Assembly (NCBI GenBank): GCA_947561715.1
Contig: OX387201.1
Coordinates: 10,492,001-10,556,000 of the forward strand
Length of the DNA: 64,000 nucleotides
Source: Ascidia mentula
Taxonomy: Eukaryota; Chordata; Ascidiacea; Phlebobranchia; Ascidiidae
Direction: 5' to 3'
Shown: positions 11,784-26,900 of the stretch, piece by piece
How positions within the stretch are numbered: the first letter of the stretch is position 1
Layout of the letters: each line of letters opens with the position of its first letter
The notes under the pieces: generated by a model
Seen by the model: the letters and a program-made list of their open reading frames with translations, nothing else
Database searches by the model: none
What the model was told of the DNA's origin: nothing
Made by a program: the position numbers and the translations under genes

Positions 11784-13559
11784 TTACTTCCGTTTCTTTT
11801 TCTTCCCGCTACCTTTCTTGCCCTTTTTGCCTTTCTTTTTTTTCTTATCTTTTGGTGGCTCTGGCGGAAGCTCAAAAGTCAGGTGGTCGTTTTCGCCCGG
11901 CAGTTGAGCATTACTCGTCACTCCGTTTCGCTTTTTTACTTCAAGTCCTGAGGCAAGTCCACTATAGTTTAAACTCTTTTCACTTCCATACCCAGTGGTT
12001 TGGATTCCTGTGGCTGTGGAAATTTTGTTTAAGTTACAGTAGCATGTCCAGTATATGTAACGTGCATATACCTTTAGTGACGTGGGTGGCTAGTATATCT
12101 TCCAGTCTGTTGCACACAGCAGCCTGCTCTTCAGTTAGATTAAAACGCACGTATATTGAAGAGGCTACCAGTGGTATTTCTGTCAATTCAGATGCATCCT
12201 TCAAAAACTTCTGGCCCAGATTTAGCAGCGTGCGAACCAAACAGAGCCACATGACGTACTTCATTCCTACAAAGTGTAGCAGATTACATTAATAATTGCA
12301 CTGAGATCAACATCAGAAATTTAAAAAGAATATCACACCTAAGTATATTAATGAATCGTGTGACGTATAAATTAAATATGCATGAAAATATACAGCCTAC
12401 AAAGCAATACAAACTCAGTTAAGCAAAATAGGATAATTTTACTGCATTTGTAAACCTACCAGGGTGGTTCGGGTCTACTCCTTTTGGATTTAATTCTCCA
12501 ATGTCAAACGATGACCCCGTGAACCCTTTCCAGTACTGAAGATAATTGAATATAGTTTCCACATTTTCGACTTTCCCTTTCTTAATTGACTTGTAAAAGT
12601 CCCTTGCTATCAAACTGAGGCCCCTCAGTCGCGCAACCAAATCGATGTATTTGCGAATTTTGTTACATTCGCCGAAGTAGCGCCGAGTGGCAAGAATTTC
12701 CGACCTTTCTTTTAACTTTTTGTACGTTTTGGCTGCGGTTGTAGATTCTTTGTCGTCAAGGCGCTGAGCTTTCTCTAAAGCTTGCTGAAAAATAAAATAC
12801 AAGTTGTGTATATAGGTGGTATGGGTGGTATAGGTGGTATAAGACCGTTACCCACATAACAATTGCCTTGGCTCCAAAGGGCACAAATGACTTGATTCTA
12901 CTATGTATATACATTAACAATTAAAATAAATGATTCTAACAGACAAAAAACATTTGTAATTTATGGTTCGTGTAATATAAGTGGAAATAAACCTTCCAAT
13001 TTCACACACAACAAAATATCAAAAAGTTTCTGATGTTGCAATGCAACTGTTTTTCTACATATATAGTTCGGTATAGATTTTATCGAACAAACGCCACAAA
13101 TAACGTCTGTGGTCGTTAACTTGAGTGTAGTTGATGTTTAACAAGTATCCTGTGCGTGCTTGTGAGTTTCCTAGCGAGAATCGAACAAAAGACTTGTTCA
13201 CTGACAAATCTCGTAACTTAGGAAGCTACTTCAGCTATAAAAACAACCCCTGGAATATGTGTTGGCAAGGAAACATAGTCTATATTCGTCATAAAAAGTC
13301 ATTGAAAAATGTGGAAAAATAAAGCAAGCATGCCCAGGCTATATCATACCTTAAACTGCTCGAATTCATCCTTTTCCCAAGCAACATACTTTGTGGTTAC
13401 GATACTCATGTGTCGCAACAAAAAATCAACAAAAACCTTCCATTTGTCTTTCTTTTTTTGAAGGGACTTTTCTGCCTTTTCGAGTTTCTTTTGTTCCGCT
13501 GGAGATAGCGTTGTCTTATCAGGTGCTGTGTCGATTATACTAAAGTTGTCTGCTTCCAT
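11784..13559 (-). CDS. unrecognised 319-residue protein with a lysine-rich C-terminus
   Basis: Four exons on the minus strand, 13350-13559, 12460-12784, 12072-12266 and 11784-12013, join with GT-AG introns and an uninterrupted frame of 320 codons. The start is the first ATG after an in-frame TTG-initiated extension. Residues ~19-70 are charged and helical (KLEKAEKSLQKKKDKW). The middle is rich in K/R/E/L with aromatic residues (RKYIDLVARLRGLSLIARDF, YNWKG-like YWKGF). Residues ~180-245 form an amphipathic helical region, and the last ~25 residues are almost all lysine and glycine (KKGKKGKKGSGKKKKRK). There is no signal peptide or membrane segment. The polybasic tail could act in nuclear localisation or nucleic-acid/microtubule binding, but that is inference. 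I do not recognise the family. The structure is convincing even though the function is not. Confidence 0.75.
12805..12843. repeat. short GGTGGTAT tandem repeat
   Basis: Within intron 1 of the preceding gene, the unit TATAGGTGGTATGGG recurs about three times with small changes. It is a minor simple repeat. Confidence 0.6.
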
Positions 13560-16115
13560 TTTGTTGTGCAAGCTGTCCCCTGCGGATACCTTTTTTTCAC
13601 ACAAAATTTACTCCAAATGTTCAATAGCTTAAAAACTGCTAAAAAATGGTCAAAACCTGACTGTTACTTCTCACTGCATCACCAAACGAGAGTAGTAAAA
13701 GTTTGATACTTTCACCGTGGCAACAAGTAATAAAGCGCAATGTTGCTTGTTCAGCCAACATACAATAGGTTCGCCTACTTGCCCTGTCGAACGCCAGCAG
13801 AGTCTCTATTTTTACAATACGTCAAGTTGTTTGTACAGTGATGGGGCCCAAGAGGCTGACGGCGCATGAATGATTTTGCCTCGCCGTAACTAATATCTGA
13901 CAGATTTATGTTTGCCTACAAGTATATGTCCTGAATCCTAAAAAAATTGATTCAGTAGCGTCATTTTTAAAAACTTTTACGTAAGCTAGAACTAACTTCA
14001 CAATTCTCAAGCGTTGCTGGTTCACCGAAAATAGCTGTAAAAGGTCAGAAACGATGGTAGGTCACACTTCGTATACACGAACACCGGTATCGCATTTCTT
14101 TTGATTGCGAGTAAAATAATCTCTCGCACAAAACAACAAGGTAGCGTTGTTTGATCATTTAAACCCTTTCGTTTCTGATTATTGGCCTTTAAAGTTTGCT
14201 CATATTTTGTTTGTATTGAGACTGTAAATCCATCACCGCAGACGCACAACCCACTTGAAAATCGTAACATTGATACTTTTCAGTGACATTTTGCCACACT
14301 GCATGGTAATAAGTATTACACCGCGGACTTTGGTACACGAAATGCGTTAAGTAGGCTACTCTCTTTCTTGGCGTACTTTTCCAAACTGTAACGAAAGGAA
14401 GGACAAAGCAACAAAAAACAATACAACTTCGCGACGAGTCATTAACTTTTTGTCCTGAAAGGTTCAAGAGCTTTTCTGGCCTCTTTGAAGTTTTTGTACG
14501 CTAATTTTTGCGGTGATACAATACTCTGCGTGTTCTTGTTACAGAGACTATAGCCACACTAAAAAGCTAGCTAATGCTTTCAAACGTAATTTTTACGTCT
14601 GAAACAAGGTTGGCGCACCTACGAAAAGTAAAAAATAAAGTATAAAAATTGGTTTTCCTAATTCAACCGGGGAAAGTTACATTTAGCATAGCTAGCTTAT
14701 ATTGGTTTGACTCCTTAAATTTAAATTTTTCATTATAAGGATATAACGACAGTTGCGAAAACTTTATTTACCATTCGAAGTTATGCTGCGATCGGCAATA
14801 GTGTGGGGAATTTTGACTCTTTTTTGTTGATTTAGGCACAAAGACAAACACAACATAAACCAGTGTGTTTAAATAAAAACTTATTAAAGAACTTAAAAAT
14901 GAAGCATTGTGTTAAGTTTTTGCTTGGGACAATATCCTTGCATCTTGAAATTTGAAAGCGTTTGCCATCAAATGAGTGTGCACTTTTCCGACCACCTGTC
15001 ACAATACCATTATCATATTTTGAACCAACTGGGGAGCAAGCAGACAAAAAATGACTTTGCAAAAAATAAAGACCCGAACTCTCTGGCGCTAACCTGCAGC
15101 CAGGAAATTGTTTTTAGGTGGGGCTATGACGTCATTTCGCTTGTGGAGAAAAAAGAAACAATTGGTTCTCGAGCCTTTCAGTGTTTCCGAAAATGTTTTA
15201 AAACGCTGAGAAAAATCAACAGTTTCCCAAAAACAATTTCTTTTATAACTATTTTTGAAACAAATTAAATCGACTAAGTAAATTTTTGGTATTGGAACCT
15301 GAGCTGTAAAAAAATAAACTCCTGTTGGCAGCAATTAGGTAAAACGTGTAAGTGTCTATGGCGGTGGGGAAACACTGCAATAACGAAGATCGCCTTTTCA
15401 GTGCATTGAGCTCATCTTTTATTTGCTAAAGGCAAACCGTGCAGTATGTTGCTGATCTCGGAATTTTTTTGTTTCTGTCTGCTTTAGTGTTTATGGCCTG
15501 ATTGTTGTTGGGCTTAGCGCAAGAGTTTTTGTCGGAGTTTGTAAGACACTGTGTACTGCGTTCGTGTAATTTCAGCAAATTTCGTATGATTGCTTAGGCG
15601 TCAGCGGCGTGTGATAAAGTTTTCATATCATGAATACTATACTAATATGTTAAAAACGATTAACGTCCATATTTTGGTGTGAAGTGAAACATATTTGTAT
15701 AGTCTTCTGTCAGATGGAGAGTACGTACTGCGCGCATTTTTTTGCAACACATTTTTGTTGCAAAATATCGGTTATGTTTGACATATATGTAACTTACGGC
15801 TATTAGATCACCATTTATGACTTCGTTTTGGAGTCAACCACCATGTGCATCAAATGTTACATATCTCGTTTAATTGCATGTACTATAAGGTATACATTAA
15901 TGACCTGTTATTTAACAGAAAATAATGTATAACTAATTTTACTTTTAATATAACACATTTTATCAAGGTGTAAAATTTCATAATTACTAGTTTGTGTAAA
16001 ATTTTTATTATTAATACCAGCAACGCAGTAATATTTTATGCAATTAAGGGCGAGATCCCCTACTTATTTGTGAAGGTTGCCTGTCAAGTTGTTCGACCCC
16101 CCTGGAAACTACTGA

Positions 16116-16189
16116 GCTCTTGTAGCTCAGTTGGTAGAGCATTGGGCCTGGTTAGCCAAGGGTCATGAGTTTAAACCTTACCGGGAGCT
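16116..16189 (+). tRNA. tRNA-like sequence, probably a pseudogene
   Basis: The acceptor arms GCTCTTG and CGGGAGC pair over 7 positions (two G-T). The D arm is perfect (GCTC...GAGC around AGTTGGTA). The T arm (ATGAG-TTTAAAC-CTTAC) has one mismatch, and the T loop has TTTAAAC where TTCRANY is expected. The anticodon stem needs a bulged G to form and gives a possible GGT (Thr) anticodon, with an atypical T at position 37. A-box and B-box-like sequences are present but weak. An 11-bp direct repeat, ATACCAGCAAC, flanks the region at 16014-16024 and 16282-16292, which might mark an insertion. A functional tRNA is unlikely. Confidence 0.45.
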
Positions 16190-16934
16190 TAATTTTTTAA
16201 ATCTTGGTCCAACTTGTCAGGAAAAAGTGGCTTATCCAGCTAGGCTGCAATGCCTGGGCTGCGAAGACTGAAAACCTAATTATACCAGCAACATAGTTTT
16301 AAAAATAAAAAAGGATCACTTCAGTTATTTTTATTTTGACATGTTTTGCCACTTTTCTTTTACTTAGTGACACCTGAACACTTTTTTTTGTATCTTTGTG
16401 GCACTGAAACACTTTCCAATTTAAAAGTTTAGTTTTGGCGCTAACGATGTTGAAGTAAGACTTTTACTGTGCGAGTAAACAAGTATTTTTATGCATAGAT
16501 ACACCAAGATAACTTTGCAAAAGTAATTGTTGGTGAAATATGCAATATCTATATAATACATAATTAGTCATTTAGAATTAATGATATGACTCTTGCTTTG
16601 GCATGTTTAATATACACTACACTTACACTGGCGAAAACAATACAGAAAAAAGGTTTCTTTGTCTGATACTTATGTTCACTTTTATATGTTTTGTCCATAA
16701 TTGTATGTTGTTTAGATCCTACAATTTAAAATCAAGCTTCTTTGCAAATATGTTTTAATTTAAGACATCACCCATAGAAAATATTACACAAATGATATAA
16801 CATGTGATAGATAGAATACTAATAGTATGGTGTGCGTAACGGTCAAGTGGTACAATGCAACAATCTGCACAGCTTAAAAAAAACATACTGCATACAAGTA
16901 AATGTTTAATATATTCACCATCAAGCAAGCATTT

Positions 16935-17043
16935 AGTATCTTTGTTAATACTATAAATTCCTATTGTATCTTTTATCTTTTGTATAGTATCTTTGTTAAT
17001 ACTATAAAAAGAGTTGCATAAAAGGAATTTATAGTATTAACAA
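16935..17043. repeat. nested direct and inverted repeat
   Basis: AGTATCTTTGTTAATACTATA occurs at 16935-16955 and again at 16986-17006. The reverse complement of 16942-16962 recurs at 17023-17043, so the first and third copies can pair as a hairpin of about 21 bp. It is probably a small MITE-like or replication-slippage product. Confidence 0.65.
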
Positions 17044-20000
17044 CATCAAATAAACAATTTTGTAACATTCGCATAAAATTAAACTTTTAGCATTTAAGTT
17101 TGATAAAACAATATTTTTTTGAAGTAAATGATTCAGAAAGTACCTTGAAAACATGTGTTGGTACCTGATGTTATGCATGTGATAAATTGGGAAGAACATA
17201 ACTGGAGCTTTGTATCCTAGCTAGCTTTTATCCATTTTTTTTTTTTCAATGCAAAAATTAACCAAACCAAAACCTTTAGTTGAATTAATTCGAATGTTGT
17301 TTATGTCATCTTGTGGGTATGGTAAAGCAAGTTATATGTAGAGCATGTGTTTTTTTGTATGGATGCCCTGTATGTTGTACAAAACAGTTGTCAGGAACTT
17401 TTCACAGTAGCAAGTTGAAGCTGTTTAAGTATAGTACTGCCAAGCATAATGAAAAATATCCAAGGCTTCTATGTTAAATTTAGTTTCTAATGCTAACAAA
17501 AGTTATTTAGGCTGTATAAAAATGTGAATTTTGTTTAGCTTGATATTATGACATTTAGTAAACAAGTATGTTTGTTTTTTGTTACTTTGCAAAACAAAAT
17601 ATTGCACAATGGAATAGGGACTGGTTCCCATCTATTGTTGTTCAGCTTATTTATGGTTGTGCTTATTTGGCAAATCATGTCTGTGGCTCCTAATTTGGTT
17701 CAATTAAACCCATTGGGGATAAAAGGAGTTGTATAAAGTTTTTTTCTAAATAACAAAGCTTTGGAAAATGTGCATTAAAATTAACAATTTGCCTGGAGTG
17801 CATCTGCCGCTGGCATATGTTGCAAAAATATGTTCCTTCCATAGTTATAATTTGTTTTTTGGGCCTCTCTGTGTGTGATTATCATCGTACAACAAACTGG
17901 TGTTACAACAAAAGCTAGGAGTGTTGTGTAGAGTCTTTTGGACATATTAGTAAAGTTAAGAAAAATTACATTATATAAACTCCCAATAACTTCACATATG
18001 TAGTACTATGATGCTTTTTTTTCAAACTTGTGTTACTCTGTCCATTCCCATACCATTATTCAAACTTGGGACTTAGCTACCCATTATCGGAGCAAACCAG
18101 CCAAAACTTTTGATGTGGGGCAAATATTTCTGGGATTTAAAGTTTTAGGTTTGACCAAACCCAGCCTATAACTGGAACAGAGTAGGAAATTACCAAACCT
18201 GGTTATGCCATTGTCTGTATGTCACTTGAAGATTAGGGTCATAAAAATTTTGTCTATTTCTGTTGCTAACAATAGGAAAATTATGGGACAAAAGGTGTTT
18301 TGGGTACCAACCAAACCACAAATAACACAAGTATTTATAGGCATCTGCTTGAAATAAACAATATAAAAACCACTACTGTAATGCTTGTTCTATAAAAAAT
18401 ATTCACGAAAACTACACGAAAATTTTCTGGAGCCTCAACAAAACAAATCGTTTATGCAGACACAACTCTTCTTTACGCAAAAACAGATGAAAAAAATGCA
18501 ATAGAAATATTTAAAATCTCAAGCAAATGAGTTTTGTGAAAAATTGAAAAGCCAGTTGCAACAAAAAAAATGTTTTCAATCAATTGAAAATGCTTTTTTA
18601 CACATCAAATGACGTGATCAGACTGTGTGCATTGAAGCGTAACCCGCTTTAGTCGATATCGACTCAATACTATGTTGCACATCCGGGTGTCTTGGAGCTT
18701 CGGGGCGTTTCCTTTGGCTAAGCAAAATACCGACAGATAGAAATATAATGAGATATTGCAAAAGCGTGCAGCAAAAAATAACGACTTGTGACAAATCAGG
18801 GATTTGTAAATGAAGTGTACAAGCAACTGCAGCCAAGTGACAGCCCAATGCATACAGGTTGAGGTATTTCGGTATCAATTAAACGACAATACGCGCTTGA
18901 AAATGAAGAGACCACAGTGCGATATATAGAACCGTTTCGCTTTGTTTTGACGATTGTATGGAATAAAGCTACACTGTAAGTTAGTTTAACGGCTATTTTA
19001 CATGTACCAGAGTCATTATTAATAATAATTGTTATTTTACCTGTGATCTTTGTTCACTAAATGTGTAAAGATTGTCTGTCATACAATATTATGTGGGGTA
19101 TGCTTTAAACATATGTTATAATAGCATATGTTTTTATTTGACATCCAACTGCATGCCACTGATTTGATCATTTACTGTTTAGTTCTTGTACAATTTGGGC
19201 ATGACAATTACATAAATGAAATTTTAGAATGAGATGCTGCACCAATATTTTTTGTTTATCTGTTCTAGTGGGAATGAATCAGACACAATATTACAATACA
19301 AACTAATAGTAGTTGGTCAGTTCTTTTTTGATCCTCACAAAAATGTCCTGACAAACAGTTTGATGCAAATACATTTAAAAGTGGCTTAATTTAATATTTT
19401 GCAAAAAAAATGTAAAAAAAGAATGGAATAAGGAACACTATTAACATGACAATGAATGACAATGTTAACAACAGTATGGGCCAGTCTTTTTATTCTCAAA
19501 ATGGAATAAAAAAGTGGAAACCCAATTATTATATGAGTGTTCTAGGGAAGTTACTATTCCATGCAAGTGTTGGTTCTTTGTCTCTTTATATATACATACT
19601 AGTCATTGAATTCAAATTTTTGTAAATGGTCAACCTTACCAGTTGGAACATATATTAAAATAAAGTTGATATTGCATGTGACACAAACATAAAATCAGGT
19701 ATGATAGTTGCAAAATTTTGTTTTGTACTTGTTTATAGCATGCCATTGTGGTACACCATCAACCATTCTCTTGTCATAGACTTTAACTGTGTGCTTTAAA
19801 TATAGTTTTGGAAGTGTCATCAATTCTTGTTCAGCAAGTATTTCATGTTGCTGTTTACTTACACATGAACATACACATCGTTTGTAGCATAACTTGATGA
19901 TGCCACAACAAGCTAAATCGTCAAATATATGATTTTACATAAAATTATGTATATAACATTTATATCATATACATATTTTGTTTTTTGTAACCTAATCCAC

Positions 20001-20464
20001 GTCTGGCAAGCTGTGTGTGCTATTAGAGATGGTCATATGCTACCAAATATGGATTGTAATGAGTACACCCACTCTGAAATAGAAGGATTTTAAACAAACT
20101 TGTGTTGATTGGTAAATTCAACTTAGAAAATTGTGTAGTACGAAAATACGGGAATGAAGTGACAATTACCATTGTTGTGGACAGAAAATAATTAATGGCA
20201 CTGGATTGCAATTATCCAATTGACCATAAACTATTTTATGGTACCATTATTTAACTTCCTATACTCACTCACAATTTGCTGTTGTTTTGCACAGATTTAA
20301 AGAGTTTCTATGGAATTTAATTGGTCGCTTAACTAAATTAAGGCTTGTTGAAAGAGCTTGTTGTTGAGTATATCAAAGCTCAGTAACAGACACTGTATTT
20401 GCTGCTCTGAGCTCTTGTGCGTCTGTTTGGAGGCACCGAACTGAGCATTTTACCTGGCCACAGG

Positions 20465-23941
<3,477 letters not shown>

Positions 23942-26900
23942 CGCAATGACAGTGGCTGTTCACTGTCTGACACTCCATTGCACGGCCGCCGGTGACGCAA
24001 CTGGACAACATCATTAAAACAAAAACTCTCAGAGTGACAAACCATGAACTGAGTTGCCAGCTGTGCTCTGGAAACAGAACGACGCAAGAACCTGTTTTGT
24101 AAGCTAACTTGCTCTTGTTTTCTCTTGCAGTGGATCATGCAGACGGAGTCAAAACCTGAAACGTGTCTGATTTGTGTGTGTGTCTTTTTGTCTGACAATA
24201 ATTCACCCATGGCTTGTATCCGTCAATCAATTTTTATGCACCACCCCGGAGATATGACTTATAAGTTGTTACCCAGCTCCGTGTCGGTAGCTTAACAAAA
24301 TCATGGAATTGAATAAGTTTTTAATTTGCTTTTTGTGCGTCGCGTGCCTGAAGCTCGCAACTTCAGAAATCCCCGAACATCTAGACAATGTTTTCGTTCC
24401 CTAGGTATTTATATGTTCGTTGTTGTTATTGACTCACTGAGAACTCCAGATGTTGTGACAAAGTGTTCAACCGGTCGCGCTCCCAAAATGTCCATTCGAA
24501 GGTGGCACTCACCGAACCATTGTCATAATGGCTCACCACAACGCTTATTTTCAACCACGTTTAATTCGCGCCATACATAAACATACGACCTTGTTTGCTG
24601 TGTGTGTTGGCACAACGCTTCCCCCTCACGCTTAAGGTTACCAAGAAATGGCGGCCTGTAATACGCTCTGATATTGTACAACAATTAAAGCTGCTTCGTA
24701 ATAACCGGGGACGCAGGGGGCACGAAGACACACGTAATGTCAAACCCACACCGCAACACGTATCTTGTCCCAACGTTACGTCCACGATGTGCAATAATTT
24801 TCCTTTGGTCAATGAATATCTCTCCTGTATACCAAAGCACAGATAAACTGCACCAAATTCTTAAATCGAAATCGCGCGCAGAGCTCTCCCAATCTCCTTC
24901 TGTATGCCGTGTGTTATCTGTATGCATGCGTAAGTGAAATTGCAATGTTCATTTGCTGATAGCAGAGGACGCACGCAGGCTCTTGCCGGCAAATTGTGTT
25001 TTGCGCGCCCACTGGTCAATGGGCGATTATGTTTGCCCTCAAGAGCAAATCATGCGCACCCAAAAACCCGACATCCTTCAATCTCTATCCCTCCGACCCT
25101 CCTACTTCCTGAATGCTTCGTCTTCTGCTATTGTATCGCATGGAGTTTGTGAATATCTATGTTTATATGCTCGTATCTAACCGCATGTTACACAGAGATC
25201 GCTTGTGCGCGCGCCGGTAAACCACGGGTAATTTAGTAACCTGTAACCAACCAGTTTTGCGTTTCTTAAAGAAGGAAAATTTTTCACCATTCTAACAGGC
25301 GGTGGTTGCAAAGTTTACGTTTGCTACGTTTTATTTCTCCACTCGAACCGAGACGCCCCGGATTACGTTGAAACCCACTCGCCCTTAAAGACGTTTTAAT
25401 AAAAGACCAACGGAATGATGGCAAATCGATTTGCAATCGCTCGCGGTGATGAATCGACCTTCTGTTCGTCTTTTTTTCACGACTATCGCTGTACCGTTAC
25501 GTGCTCTCAATTAAAGATTACGGATTTTGCCGGTAGCTTACATTCAAATCGTTGGCAGAAACAGGGCGCTCTTAAAACCACGATGATCCGCTTCGTCCAC
25601 ATATTACCTTGCGCTTTCGATAATCACTTGTAAGGGGAAGTGCATACGGCACGTATGTGGTTCGGTCAAACAACTACTGCATCGCATAACAGCCGTTCCA
25701 CCCGCACACTCGGCGACATGAAGCATTCATAAGTCTCTTCTTGTTATCTTTGCTGCATTGAGATTGGCCCGTTGTGACGAGAATCAGCAGTTGTTATACG
25801 TGTGGTAATTCCGTATGTGCCGTTTTGAGAAGTAAATTAGCTATTATTTATCTGTTGTTTTATCCTTGTATACTATACCGACAGTTGGCGCCTGCAGCCG
25901 TCGGTTACCGGGCGTCACACCGTTAATCAATTTTGCGAATCATGTTTGAGCCGCATCCGGAAACAGTTCTTACTTTTTTTGCCCTCCTATTATGTTGCTT
26001 ACCGCTTTTCCTTTGTTTGTTTTTTGTAAGTGTGCTAATCTTTCCCAAGTGTTCCGCAAAGCCGCGCGGCATGTCGGCAGTGTGACCTAATAACTACTAA
26101 CAAACCGCCTCTAAGCCAGACACCGGTCTCATTCAGTGCGATCCCTCTGCGGACACGAAAGTAATATCATCGTTTGGGACGATTTGATTTGGTGCGGTAT
26201 GGAAAATTCACTACGGAATAAAATTGCTTTTCCGCCCGGTTGCCGCCTGCTTCGCGGCCGAGAAGAACACTCACACTGTGGCACATCGGCTTTTGCTCTC
26301 CTTGAAAAGCTTGCGGTCAAACCATGTAGTGAACTCTCATCCCTAAGCCCCTGTTTTGACACTTACCTTGGTGTTGTTTGCTAACTATCTGACCCACCAT
26401 GCAAATCACTTCCCCTCCCCCAAAGAACGTGTTTCGTCTTTTTTTTGTTGAGTACTTTGGTGTCAGTCTTTTTAACTGTTGTCATCGCTATTACATCGAT
26501 TATCTCGCGACACGAGGCCATCGCAAAGAATCTTCTCAATATTGTACATACCGTTTTGTTACTGGTCATGGCCTGCTTGTGTGAGCGAACCCTGGCGTGA
26601 TGCGTCGCGTGTGTTGAAAACTCGACGTAGTAAAACGCGAACGTGGTGAGTTAGGTATTTGTATTTCAATGTGAATCTGTCTATCACTAAATAAAATATC
26701 AACAATTACGACTGCTCTCTTACGCCGACAGTGACGCAAATAAACCGTACCAGTATGCTTGTGCTAAAGGTCTCGAGTTCCATGTTATTTTGTAGCAGCT
26801 GTGACATTCCCGTAACATCATGGAAAGTTTTCTCTGTAGTCAGTATGTTTGGTATATTGTATTACGTAACTTAAATTGTAAAAAAATAGCACAAACATTG

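Larger units (their letters stand above)
13560..20464. other. 6.9-kb gene-free interval
   Basis: This is a long AT-rich stretch between the divergently placed unknown gene (-) and the G beta gene (+). Open frames are short and none has splice partners or recognisable motifs. It holds a degenerate tRNA-like sequence at 16116-16189 and a hairpin repeat at 16935-17043, both listed. Cis-regulatory elements for either neighbour may lie here, but I cannot identify them from sequence alone. Confidence 0.45.

Noticed and set aside
11852-12292. 146-codon plus-strand frame
   Set aside because: It is the reverse strand of exons 3 and 4 of the minus-strand 319-residue gene. Those exons have matching splice sites and frame; this frame has none.
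24326-26584. Many 60-85 codon frames in the CpG-rich block
   Set aside because: Frames overlap on both strands with no codon bias, splice signals or motifs. High GC simply lowers the number of stops.
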